62,091 nucleotides of DNA from Terriglobia bacterium (GTDB lineage: Bacteria > Acidobacteriota > Terriglobia > Terriglobales > Acidobacteriaceae). A program made the translations under genes and the position numbers. The DNA lies in the NCBI GenBank assembly GCA_021324365.1, contig JAJPJE010000016.1, positions 1 to 62,091 on the forward strand. Direction: 5' to 3'. Within the stretch, counting starts at the first letter, position 1. The number at the start of each line of letters is the position of its first letter. A model generated the notes under the pieces. It saw only the letters and a program-made list of their open reading frames with translations. It did not search any database and was not told the DNA's origin. Shown piece after piece: positions 51,857 to 60,630 of the stretch.

Positions 51857-52954
51857 TCATGCGTGCGGGTGGAACAGGAATACCAGCTCGATCACCAGTA
51901 TGATTACAACCATCAGTTCGAGCAGAAAAGCACGAGACTGCTGGAACCCCTCGATGAGGTAGCGGTAAAGATCTTCCGCGGTATGGAGCTTCTGGTTGAC
52001 CAGGTTCTTGTAGTCGTGCACGCCGACTTTGGCCGCAGCCAAGCGATATAGGCGCGCAGAAAACATGTCGCTGAGGAACTTGATGGCATTGTCGGCGCGT
52101 TCAACCAGTTCGGTTACTTCCACGGTGACGCTCTGCAGCTTGTACGCTTCGTTTCCCAAGCGCCAGCGCTTCAGAACCACGCCGCTGTGTTTCAGGAAGT
52201 CGTAGACGGAGGCCAACTCGCGCGTCAGCAGATCATCGTAATGGCGAAATTCCAGAAGCTGCGAGTTAGCGTACTCGAGCAACTGAATGCTGGTTTCCGC
52301 ACCGGAGGGTGTGTCGAACACGAATGCGGCGTTCCACCCGATGACGGACAAGTCCGTGGGGTAATAAGACAGACTGGACTGCAAGACTTCTGCGCGTTCA
52401 CTGTCAGCCAGCTCGGCTGTTTCGCCACGGACAACTCGCGCAATATCGCTACCGTGCTTCTGCAGCAAGTCGGATGCGGTCGGATTGCCGCCGATGTTAC
52501 GCAGATTGAAGATGAAGTAGTCCTCGGAGAGCCATGTGGGGTAGGGGCGAATCAGGGCGGCCTTGGCTCGTTCGATCTGCGTTCGAGCGAGGCGTTCGGC
52601 CTCGCGCTCGAAATCAGTGCCGGCCATCCACTTGGCGGAGAGGCGAATCAAGTCGTTCCAATTGCCACTGAACGGGATCTCAAAGATCACGCTCACAACT
52701 CCATAGTCGTAATACTTAATCTGGCGGTTTAGGATCAGGCCACCATCAAACTGGGCCGGTTCGAGCTGTTCCACTACCGGAGGTCGTTCGAATTTCACGT
52801 ATTCCGGTGCTGCATGCTTAAACGTCTGCGCTACGCGGCGAGCTCCCAGAATCTTGTTCAACTCTGTTAATCGGATTTCCTCGCAAGCGTCATAAAGCAT
52901 GAGTATGAGGATGGATCCTTCGAGAGCGGGCGCGGATGGGGATGCAGCCGACAT
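51857..52954 (-). CDS. RMD1/YagE-family (DUF155-like) protein
   Basis: A 365-residue protein matching the DUF155/RMD1 pattern known from fungi and mitochondria. An N-terminal alpha/beta region precedes a domain with DLSVIGWNAAFVFDTPSGAETSIQLLEYANSQLLEFRHYDDLLTRELASVYDFLKHSG. A long helical stretch follows (LGNEAYKLQSVTVEVTELVERADNAIKFLSDMFSARLYRLAAAKVG), and the C-terminal TM anchor is FLLELMVVIILVIELVFLFHP. Yeast RMD1 is linked to meiotic division and microtubules; bacterial function is unknown. No partner gene stands out. The start at ATG 52954 is followed by a Pro/Ala-rich leader. Confidence 0.75.
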   Translation of the reverse strand: MSAASPSAPALEGSILILMLYDACEEIRLTELNKILGARRVAQTFKHAAPEYVKFERPPVVEQLEPAQFDGGLILNRQIKYYDYGVVSVIFEIPFSGNWNDLIRLSAKWMAGTDFEREAERLARTQIERAKAALIRPYPTWLSEDYFIFNLRNIGGNPTASDLLQKHGSDIARVVRGETAELADSERAEVLQSSLSYYPTDLSVIGWNAAFVFDTPSGAETSIQLLEYANSQLLEFRHYDDLLTRELASVYDFLKHSGVVLKRWRLGNEAYKLQSVTVEVTELVERADNAIKFLSDMFSARLYRLAAAKVGVHDYKNLVNQKLHTAEDLYRYLIEGFQQSRAFLLELMVVIILVIELVFLFHPHA

Positions 52955-53030
52955 ACGTGCTTTTTCAGAAAGGGCAGACGGCGCCCAATCCGAAAAACAG
53001 TCTACTCAGAGATAGCGCGCCCGGCCAGCT

Positions 53031-54290
53031 CTAGGCACGCCGTAAGGTGAGAATGCTCACTTCCGGGTCGACACCTAGGCGAGCAGGTATTCCGATAGTT
53101 CCTAATCCTCGATTCACATACACGGATGATTTGCCTGTCTTGGGTGGGGCGAGTGGCAGGTGGTATAGCCCTGCGACAAAACGCGTCATGAAACGCGCCG
53201 GACTCCAGCTATGATCGACGATCTCCACTTTGATCTGGCCGCCATGGGTGTGCCCGGCGAGGCTGAGTTCGATCCCAAGCTCGGCGGCACGGTAGAAGCT
53301 GTTCGGATTATGTGAGAGCAGGATATTCGGGATGTCCTGCCGGACCAAAGGTTCGATCGCCTGCAGCATCGGTGCCTGCAATCCCAGCGGACTGTGATCG
53401 CGCTGGTAATCGACTCCGATCAGGTTAAACTTCTCGTTCTGCCAGGTTAATTCTGCGCTGTTCTGACGGAGCAGCCTCATTCCATACTTCGCGAACATGC
53501 CTTCGGTTAGGTCCTCGACCTCCGCATAGATCTCGTGGTTACCATTACATCCCCACACACCTAGAGGAGCACGGAGGCGGCTCAACTCCGTAATACATTG
53601 TTCCAACGGATCACCAACGGACGTCACGAAATCGCCCGTCACCACTGCCAGATGTGCGCTTGTGCTGTTCGCCATGTCTACCGCTCGGCGTATCTGCTCG
53701 GCAGGCATGAAATCGCCAATGTGGATGTCGCTGAGATGCACGATGCGCAGGCCGTCCAGTCCCTGCGGAAGATTCGCGACGGGGATGTCGACCTGGCGGA
53801 AACGAAAATCGAACCGTTCTTTGGCGAAACCATAAACTGCAGCCACAAGGGGGACCGCGCCGACGAAGGTAGCCGCCGCACGGAAGAAGCTACGACGGCC
53901 GGGATCTACGGTGATTTCCGGTTGCGGCTTCGAGGCGTGCAACACTTGGCGGATTTTTCGCAACGCCGAATCAAAAAGATGGATTAACTTGATTCCGAGA
54001 AAGGCAAAGAACGATGCAAATAGCCAGAGCTGGACAATAGCGACAAAGAATGAGAAAACACCTCCTCGGGGCAGAACATGTAAAAAGAGGCGGTTGGCGA
54101 TCACAATGACGATAAAGACTAGCAGGCTGTAAAGCACCCCATAGGCGGTACGGCGCAGCTTGGGATTCTCACTACGGCGGATCACCGTTATCGCGCGCCT
54201 CACAAAGAATCGCTGTGCGAAGAAGAACAGCGTCAGGACGAGCAGGGATATGAGCAAGAATGCGGGTTGAAAATTAGACTGCGGTCCCAA
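53031..54290 (-). CDS. Membrane-anchored metallophosphoesterase
   Basis: A 419-residue protein. The N-terminal third has four hydrophobic segments (LLISLLVLTLFFFA, YSLLVFIVIVIANRLFL, FFVAIVQLWLFASFFAFLGI, and a Tat-like RRSFFRAAATFVGAVPLVAAV about 133-150). The calcineurin-like phosphoesterase domain (about 180-419) shows LSDIHIGDF, VVTGDFV, GCNGNHEIY, LLSHNP and LAGHTHGGQIK, so all metal-site blocks are intact. YkuE-like relatives cleave nucleotide or lipid phosphates at the membrane. The substrate is unknown. It is divergent from the sensor-kinase operon. Confidence 0.88.
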   Translation of the reverse strand: MGPQSNFQPAFLLISLLVLTLFFFAQRFFVRRAITVIRRSENPKLRRTAYGVLYSLLVFIVIVIANRLFLHVLPRGGVFSFFVAIVQLWLFASFFAFLGIKLIHLFDSALRKIRQVLHASKPQPEITVDPGRRSFFRAAATFVGAVPLVAAVYGFAKERFDFRFRQVDIPVANLPQGLDGLRIVHLSDIHIGDFMPAEQIRRAVDMANSTSAHLAVVTGDFVTSVGDPLEQCITELSRLRAPLGVWGCNGNHEIYAEVEDLTEGMFAKYGMRLLRQNSAELTWQNEKFNLIGVDYQRDHSPLGLQAPMLQAIEPLVRQDIPNILLSHNPNSFYRAAELGIELSLAGHTHGGQIKVEIVDHSWSPARFMTRFVAGLYHLPLAPPKTGKSSVYVNRGLGTIGIPARLGVDPEVSILTLRRA

Positions 54291-54364
54291 GGATATGCTC
54301 CTGACGCTATCTTCTCAGATAAGACGATCCAGCAGAGAGTCGTATTAACAGCTGTAACCCATGA

Positions 54365-55768
54365 ATGCTGCGAGAGTTCCGATTGGCTGGTCGCTTCCGC
54401 ACTGCGGCAGCTTCGTTGTATCCTCGCCTTGTGCCACGCTCATCTGGGAGATCTCCGACAGGCGCGCTGCTGCTTGGCCTGATCGTCACACTCGCGGCCG
54501 TAGTCGCGTATTCGTGGTACATCACCGTGCAGATCTCGGGTCTTCGCCAGCTTCAAAGCAATATTGCAGATCGCAATCGCAAGGACTCGCTGCAGCTTTT
54601 ACGTATCCAGAACGATCTCAACCAGCTCGCACTCTCGATGCGCGATATGCTCGACAACGACCAGCCTTACCCGTTGACGGCCTGGTAGGCTCCATTGCAA
54701 CGGATCCGCACCGACCTTGACGATGCCATTCGGCGGGAAGACGAACTGGCCACAGCGAGCCGCACTCCAGAGCAACGGCAATATCTGCGAAACAATCTCG
54801 CGCAATTCTGGGATGCAGTCGACCGTACGTTCGCGCTGGCACAATCGGGGAATGAAAAGGAAGCGCGCGCGCAGATACGGCTTTCGTTGCAGTCCCGGCA
54901 GGAGGCGCTAAGCAGCGCCGTTTCCCGCCTGCTTGTTCAAAACAATGAGAGCGAAGAACAGGCCGCACAACAGGTAAGTCACATTTACGACCGGGTTCAG
55001 CGCCAGGTATACATCTTTCTCAGCGCCATTCTGACGGCGATCGTGCTTACCAGCTTGTACATGATTCGGTCCAACCGCATGCTTTTCGCTCGGCTGGCTG
55101 AGCTTTCCGAACAGCGCAGCGAACTGGCTCAGACTCTGATCGCGACACAAGAATCTACCTTGCGTCACATTTCGCGGGAACTGCACGATGAGTTCGGCCA
55201 AATTCTCACGGCGATGGGATCCATGCTGAGTCGTGCGGGGCGGCATGCTCCGGACGGATCCAAATTGCGAGAAGATCTGCGTGAAGTGAATGAGATCGCA
55301 CAATCGGCGCTCGATAAAGTGCGGACGCTTTCACAGGCTCTACATCCGGTTACGCTGGATGAAGCCGGGCTGGAGAGCACCCTCGACTGGTATCTGCCCA
55401 CGGTGGAAAGACAGACAGGGATTACCGTATCCTATGAAAAATCAGGAAATCCCTTTCCGGTGGAAGGTGGCATGGCGATACATGTTTACCGCGTTCTGCA
55501 GGAAGCCCTGAATAACGTCGCCCGCCATTCGAAGGCCAAAGAGGCTTGGGTGCGGCTGAGATTTCTTCCGCAAATGCTTGACCTGGAAGTGGAGGATCAT
55601 GGCGTGGGTTTTAGCCCAGATAGTAAACGGCGAGGCATAGGATTGGTCGCTATGCGAGAGAGGGCGGAGCTGCTGAACGGCACCCTGGAATTCAGCCATC
55701 CGGCTGAAGGGGGCACGCTGGTTCGACTAATGGTTCCGAGAGAGGCTATGGACGGACATGGTAGATAA
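54365..55768 (+). pseudogene. NarL-type sensor histidine kinase interrupted by an in-frame TAG
   Basis: One reading frame encodes a complete kinase except for a TAG at 54686-54688. Before it: TM1 (ALLLGLIVTLAAVVAYSWYI) and the start of the sensory region (LNQLALSMRDMLDNDQPYPLTAW). After it, still in frame: APLQRIRTDLDDAIRREDELA, the second TM helix (VYIFLSAILTAIVLTSLYMI), a HisKA_3 dimerisation helix with the phospho-His in RHISRELHDEFGQ (H164 counted from a TTG at 54695), and a HATPase end with LQEALNNVARHSKAKEAWV and GIGLVAMRERAELL. The downstream part alone (54695-55768, 357 residues) could be translated from that TTG. Its end overlaps the response regulator by 11 bp. Confidence 0.85.
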
Positions 55769-56387
55769 GATTTCAGTTTTACTGGTGGATGACCACAGCC
55801 TCGTCCGGCGAGGATTCCGCAAAATACTCGAGGATGAGCCCGGAATCGCGGTGGTCGGCGAAGCCGGCGACGGCACCGAAGGAGTTGACCTTGCGTGCAA
55901 ACTGAAGCCCCGGGTAGTCGTGATGGACTGTGCGCTTCCCGGCATGAGCGGGCTGCAGGCAACGAAGAAGATTGTTGAAAGTTGTCCTGAGACAGCTGTC
56001 CTGATGTTGAGCATGCACTCCGAAGATACATGGGTACGGCAGGCGCTTGACGCGGGCGCGCGCGGCTACATTTTGAAAAATGCCGTGGACCTTGAACTGG
56101 TGAATGCGATCAAGCGTGTTGTCGCGGGCGAGCAGGTGCTCGATCCCGGTGTGGCGAGGGCCGGCAATCTGAAGGGCGAGCGCGATTACGGGCTGACCAG
56201 CCGCGAGCTGGAGATTCTGCAGCTGATCGTCGATGGAAAATCCAACAAAGAAATTGCTACGCAACTTGATCTAAGCGTGAACACTGTTGCGGTCCATCGT
56301 GCCAATATGATGGACGCACTTGGTATCCACAAGACCGCCGAGCTGGTGGTATACGCGATCCGGAACGGGTTGGTGAATATTCCGTGA
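55758..56387 (+). CDS. NarL/LuxR-family response regulator
   Basis: A 209-residue two-component regulator. The receiver has the acidic pair DD at 11-12, phospho-acceptor D57 (VVVMDCALPG), the switch Ser (LMLSMHSE) and Lys (GYILKNA). A LuxR-type HTH at about 143-200 follows: LTSRELEILQLIVDGKSNKEIATQLDLSVNTVAVHRANMMDALGIH. Its start lies inside the end of the kinase gene and its stop overlaps the next gene by 4 bp. The kinase, regulator and CRTAC1 genes thus appear to be one tightly coupled transcript. Confidence 0.95.
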   Translation: MVDKISVLLVDDHSLVRRGFRKILEDEPGIAVVGEAGDGTEGVDLACKLKPRVVVMDCALPGMSGLQATKKIVESCPETAVLMLSMHSEDTWVRQALDAGARGYILKNAVDLELVNAIKRVVAGEQVLDPGVARAGNLKGERDYGLTSRELEILQLIVDGKSNKEIATQLDLSVNTVAVHRANMMDALGIHKTAELVVYAIRNGLVNIP

Positions 56388-58081
56388 ACCGGCGGTCATT
56401 CCTTTCGGGCCTCATGGCTTCCGCTGCTGCCGTGAGGTTTCTACCGACTTCCACCTTTGCTCTTCCCGGAAGCTCGGATCTGGGCTTCCGGCTCGTCGAT
56501 GTTACCTCCAGAGCAGGAATTGAATTTCAGCACAACACTGGTGCATATGGCGGCAAGTTACTCCCGGAGACCATGGGCTCCGGCTGCGCTTTTCTCGACT
56601 ATGACGGAGACGGCTGGCAGGATATCCTGCTGGTCAATGGAATGGACTGGCCAGGCCATAAGCGCCAGCGAAGCACGTTGAAGCTCTATCGCAACAATCG
56701 CAACGGCACGTTTACGGATGTGACCGGGGCGGCCGGACTTGACGTCGAGATGTACGGAATGGGCGTAGCCGTAGGCGACTATGACAATGACGGCTTTCCG
56801 GACATACTGATCACTTGTGTCGGACAGAATCGTCTCTTTCACAACACAGGTAAAGGCCATTTCGTAGATGTCACTCGAAAGGCCGGTTTGTTCGGACGGG
56901 AGGCGTTCAGCACTTCGGCGCTATGGTTCGATTACGACCGCGACGGCTTGCTTGATTTATTCGTCTGTAATTATGTGAAGTGGTCCCCTGAGCAGGACGT
57001 CTTCTGCAGCCTCGATGGCAAGCATAAATCTTATTGCACGCCTGAAGCCTATCGAGGTGCGACATGCTGGTTGTTCCACAACCGCGGAGACGGCACCTTC
57101 GAAGACGTAACGGCAAAGAGCGGAATTTTCGATGCGACCTCGAAATCTCTCGGAGTCGCCTTGCTCGACTACGACAACGACGGCTGGCCGGATCTGCTCG
57201 TTGCCAACGATACCCAACCTAACAAGCTCTACCGCAATTTAAAGAATGGCACTTTTCGCGATGTCGCCGTCGACGCTGGAATTGCTTTTAGCAATGACGG
57301 AAAAGCCCGTGCGGGCATGGGAATCGACGTTGCCGATTTTGAGAACTCCGGTGTGCCCGGCGTCGCGATCACGAATTTCGATAACGAGATGATCGGGCTC
57401 TATCGCAAAAAGAATGGCGAGTACGTCGATATTGCAAATGAAACCGGTATCGGCCTCGCATCGCGCCACACCCTCGGTTTTGGCTGCAGTTTTCTTGACA
57501 TTAATCTCGATGGCTATCTCGATTTGCTCGCAGTGAACGGTCATATCGACGATACCGTACGCAACGTCCGGCGCGATGTTGGCTATGCTCAGCCTCCGCA
57601 ACTTTTCCTGAACAACGGCAGATCTCAGTTCCGTGAGGTCGCGGGAGAGATGGGCGGTGACTTCAGCCAACCTAGAGTTGGCCGAGGCCTAGCCTATGCC
57701 GATTTCGATCGTGATGGCGATCTCGATGTGCTGATGACGACCAACAACGGACCAGCGTTCCTCTTCCGCAACGACAACAATCTGGGAAACCGCAGCGTCC
57801 GCTTTTCGCTGGAAGGGACAAAATCGAACCGCGATGCGATTGGGACGATTGTCCAGATTTTTTATGCAGGCGGCAGCCAGTCGCGCATGGTAAAAGGTGG
57901 CTCGAGTTACTTATCGCAATCTGAATTGCCGCTGACCTTCGGATTGGGAAAAGACGATCACGTTGATCGGGTAGTGATTTACTGGCCGAGCGGTACTACC
58001 GAAGAGCACAAGAATCTTTCAGCAGGGAAGGCCTACGAGTTTGTCGAGGGAAGGACCTTCAAGATGCTCGAAGGCTTCTAG
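56384..58081 (+). CDS. Tat-exported CRTAC1 family protein (FG-GAP/VCBS repeats + ASPIC/UnbV)
   Basis: A 565-residue protein. A twin-arginine leader (MNRRSFLSGLMASAAAVRF) precedes at least six VCBS/FG-GAP blades, each with a calcium-binding-like loop: DYDGDGWQD, DYDNDGFPD, DYDRDGLLD, DYDNDGWPD, DINLDGYLD and DFDRDGDLD. The C-terminal ASPIC/UnbV domain (about 475-555) has NRDAIGTIVQIFYAGGSQSR and VDRVVIYWPSGTTEEHKNL. The fold is a beta-propeller, likely for ligand or polymer binding outside the cell. The function is unproven. The start is a GTG that overlaps the response-regulator stop by 4 bp, which is an unusual direct coupling. Confidence 0.9.
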   Translation: MNRRSFLSGLMASAAAVRFLPTSTFALPGSSDLGFRLVDVTSRAGIEFQHNTGAYGGKLLPETMGSGCAFLDYDGDGWQDILLVNGMDWPGHKRQRSTLKLYRNNRNGTFTDVTGAAGLDVEMYGMGVAVGDYDNDGFPDILITCVGQNRLFHNTGKGHFVDVTRKAGLFGREAFSTSALWFDYDRDGLLDLFVCNYVKWSPEQDVFCSLDGKHKSYCTPEAYRGATCWLFHNRGDGTFEDVTAKSGIFDATSKSLGVALLDYDNDGWPDLLVANDTQPNKLYRNLKNGTFRDVAVDAGIAFSNDGKARAGMGIDVADFENSGVPGVAITNFDNEMIGLYRKKNGEYVDIANETGIGLASRHTLGFGCSFLDINLDGYLDLLAVNGHIDDTVRNVRRDVGYAQPPQLFLNNGRSQFREVAGEMGGDFSQPRVGRGLAYADFDRDGDLDVLMTTNNGPAFLFRNDNNLGNRSVRFSLEGTKSNRDAIGTIVQIFYAGGSQSRMVKGGSSYLSQSELPLTFGLGKDDHVDRVVIYWPSGTTEEHKNLSAGKAYEFVEGRTFKMLEGF

Positions 58082-58131
58082 TTACAAAAAATTGACTTCG
58101 CAATCATCGCTGTTGCGCGTCTAATGCGAGC

Positions 58132-58800
58132 ATGCAACTAGGGATTGAGCCTGACGATGCTGCCCTCCGCGGCGCCGCTGTTTACAGTCGTCCGGTGCTC
58201 GCTATCTACGATGCCTTCGTGCTGAGGTTCACAAACTCTTTCGTCTGGAAGTGTCCGTCGCATTACATCCTCGACTTCTACAATCAGAACGTTTCGGATA
58301 AGCATCTGGATGTTGGCGTCGGAAGCGGCTGGTTCCTCGACCACTGCCGGTTTCCGCCGCAACAGCCACAGATCGCGCTGATGGATTTGAACGAAAACAG
58401 CCTCCGAAAGACCGCTAAGCGACTTAACCGATATCGGCCGACTCAGTACAGGCGCAACGTCCTGCAGTCGATCAATATAGATGAATCTGATTTTGGTTCA
58501 ATCGGGCTGAATTACCTTCTCCATTGCGTTCCCGGCAATATGGGCTCGAAGATGGCAGCCTTCCAAAACCTAAAACCGTTGTTACGGGAAGGCGGTGTGA
58601 TCTTCGGAACAACCGTTCTCGGCGTGGGCGTCCATCGCAACTGGCTGGGGAATCACTACATGAGGATATTCAATGCCACCGGAGTCTTCAGTAACAAGGA
58701 AGATCGCCGCGAAGAACTCGAGTATGGACTTTCTTCCTTGTTTGCCCGTTGTGAAATTACCATGCGAGGCTGCGTAGCATTCTTCCGAGCCTGGAAGTGA
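58132..58800 (+). CDS. Class I SAM-dependent methyltransferase
   Basis: A 222-residue enzyme with motif I LDVGVGSGWFLD (about 59-70), motif II acidic MDLNENSL and the post-motif GLNYLLHCVPG. A C-terminal aromatic tail follows (RGCVAFFRAWK). The acceptor is not predictable; relatives of this size act on quinones, polyketides or small metabolites. It starts 50 bp after the CRTAC1 gene and is probably in the same transcript. It stops 5 bp before the convergent phospholipase-like gene. Confidence 0.85.
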   Translation: MQLGIEPDDAALRGAAVYSRPVLAIYDAFVLRFTNSFVWKCPSHYILDFYNQNVSDKHLDVGVGSGWFLDHCRFPPQQPQIALMDLNENSLRKTAKRLNRYRPTQYRRNVLQSINIDESDFGSIGLNYLLHCVPGNMGSKMAAFQNLKPLLREGGVIFGTTVLGVGVHRNWLGNHYMRIFNATGVFSNKEDRREELEYGLSSLFARCEITMRGCVAFFRAWK

Positions 58801-58805
58801 TGCAC

Positions 58806-60089
58806 TCACTTTGAATTGCCGTTGACGACAGCAGGTGGCAGGGTAGAAGTTTTCAGCAGTTGCAATGCCTGCGTTGTTTTCGTCCATTGCTTTGCGGATA
58901 AATCTACACTGCTTCCGCCTTGCGAAAAGAAATCCAAAATGTTCGAGCGCAACGCCGGGGTCACGCCCGCGAAATCCTGTTTCTGAAGCTGCAACACTAA
59001 TTCACTGTAAGCGTGATCGGCAAGGAAGTATTTTCCCGGAGCCGTCATATTGCCCGTATCCAGGTTGCGGTCTGGGAGTTGCGGCTTGCCTGCTTCAACA
59101 TCATGCGCGGCTCCCCGGTAGATTTGCACCACCCGGTCCATGCTCTTGATGTAGAGATCCTCTGTCTGTGGGGTTGGATCTTTGTATTGCAGCGCCTTCA
59201 GCGAGCCGAATTTGGGAATCAGTTTGAATATGAATGCAAGAAAACGTGCGAACCAGCCCGGGCGCTGGAAGTCGGAGCCGAAACTCTTTTCGTAGTCCGC
59301 ACGGGAGACGTGGTACAGAAAGGTTCGTCGCGCCTTGTCGTGCTTTTCCTCCAGGTGCTGTTTCTTTCGCATGGCCAGGGCAACTTTAGTCATCTCTGGG
59401 ATAATCTGGCTGACAGCAAAACGAAATGTTCCGATACTCAAATCTTCATTGTGGAGAAACTGTGAGAGAGGAATGCCGTAGGTCTCCTGAAAGGCTCTTT
59501 GCAGCAGGTCTTGTGCGATCTCGAAACCAATGAAATTGTGGTATTGCGTGGCCGTATATCGGCCCTTGGCAACCTGCACGACATCAAAGCTGAATTCCGT
59601 CTTCAGGTGGGCCTCGGGGTTGTCTTCGTAAGTGATCCAGTTCCCGAACTTTCTCTCAAGTTTCGGATATTCGATAGGGACGGAATCATTGACAGCGGGA
59701 TGTCCCCAGCTGTCGCTGACGTAGTGAGCCATCGCTCCCAGGGCAAACGCGTACTCATCAACGTTTGTAGAATCTCGAAGGAGCGCCTTCACGAAATCTC
59801 CGGTACGAACATAATGCAAGAGATTGGTGAATTCGTGACTGCCGAACGGGTAGTAGCCGATATCCTGAATCACCGAGCCACCGTAGGCATAGGCGTGAGC
59901 TTTTTTGAGTTCTTCGGGGGTGGTGTTTGGGAAACGCTTCAGCAGCGCCGGTACCAAGGTGTCATTCCAGCAGATGTCGATGACTTCTTCATGAGACAAG
60001 ACGGAATAGCCCTGTGCACGGGGAATGAAGGTCAGCAAGATAACAGTGAACGCGAGCCATCGACTGAAAACTCTTCGGTTAAAACGCAT
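58806..60089 (-). CDS. Secreted zinc-dependent phospholipase C-like protein
   Basis: A 427-residue protein with a signal peptide (about 1-27, ending RAQG). The mature N-terminus begins YSVLSHEEVID, as in zinc-dependent phospholipase C/S1-P1 proteins where the first residues and this His ligate zinc. Further His-containing motifs are HEFTNLLHYVRTGD and LGAMAHYVSDSWGHPAVN. The C-terminal half (about 270-420) is unassigned. The family hydrolyses phospholipids; Acidobacteria have long versions of unknown substrate. The ATG at 60089 is chosen; an upstream ATG lacks a leader-like sequence. Confidence 0.85.
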   Translation of the reverse strand: MRFNRRVFSRWLAFTVILLTFIPRAQGYSVLSHEEVIDICWNDTLVPALLKRFPNTTPEELKKAHAYAYGGSVIQDIGYYPFGSHEFTNLLHYVRTGDFVKALLRDSTNVDEYAFALGAMAHYVSDSWGHPAVNDSVPIEYPKLERKFGNWITYEDNPEAHLKTEFSFDVVQVAKGRYTATQYHNFIGFEIAQDLLQRAFQETYGIPLSQFLHNEDLSIGTFRFAVSQIIPEMTKVALAMRKKQHLEEKHDKARRTFLYHVSRADYEKSFGSDFQRPGWFARFLAFIFKLIPKFGSLKALQYKDPTPQTEDLYIKSMDRVVQIYRGAAHDVEAGKPQLPDRNLDTGNMTAPGKYFLADHAYSELVLQLQKQDFAGVTPALRSNILDFFSQGGSSVDLSAKQWTKTTQALQLLKTSTLPPAVVNGNSK

Positions 60090-60257
60090 TTCGTGACAAT
60101 AAAGCAATTCTGTTAGATGCATTCCAGTCCCAACCGGAGTCCCCGGATCAAAACTCATTAATGAAATTGCCTCATTCCGTGATTTGGAACAAGAAGTCGA
60201 TTTGCCTCTGCTGCAGGCACATTCGCGTTATTGTCAGATATCGGTCGAGGTGGGGGT

Positions 60258-60623
60258 ATGGGGGGCAGGATCTTAGTCGTCGACGATGATCTGGCATTGC
60301 TGGAATTGCTCATCGTCTACCTGGGCGCGGAAGGCTATGAAGTTACGCCCGCAGACAATGCCTCCGCCGCTCTACGTGTCATTGAGAAACAAAAGATCGC
60401 AGCCGTAATCACGGACGCCTTACCGGGATTTGGCGCACTGAAGATAATCAAGTCTTTTCGCGAGCGGAATCTACTCGGCCCGGCGATTTTGTTCACGGGC
60501 TTTATCGAGGATGAAATCTCAGAAAAGGCGCTCGCTGCTGGCGCAACGATGGTTCTGTTCAAGCCTGCCGATCTGAAAGAAATTTCTTCCGTGCTCAAGC
60601 GGTTGCTGGCAAGAACTGCGTGA
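60258..60623 (+). CDS. Single-domain response regulator
   Basis: A 121-residue stand-alone receiver: acidic triplet VVDDDLALL, phospho-acceptor Asp in AAVITDALPGFG, switch Thr in LFTGFIEDE, and Lys in VLFKPADL. There is no output domain, so it probably acts by protein contact, as in CheY or phosphorelay proteins. There is no kinase beside it. GAGG lies before the ATG at 60258; a TTG at 60231 is possible but less good. It is convergent with the molybdenum hydroxylase gene. Confidence 0.9.
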   Translation: MGGRILVVDDDLALLELLIVYLGAEGYEVTPADNASAALRVIEKQKIAAVITDALPGFGALKIIKSFRERNLLGPAILFTGFIEDEISEKALAAGATMVLFKPADLKEISSVLKRLLARTA

Positions 60624-60630
60624 GCCAGAA

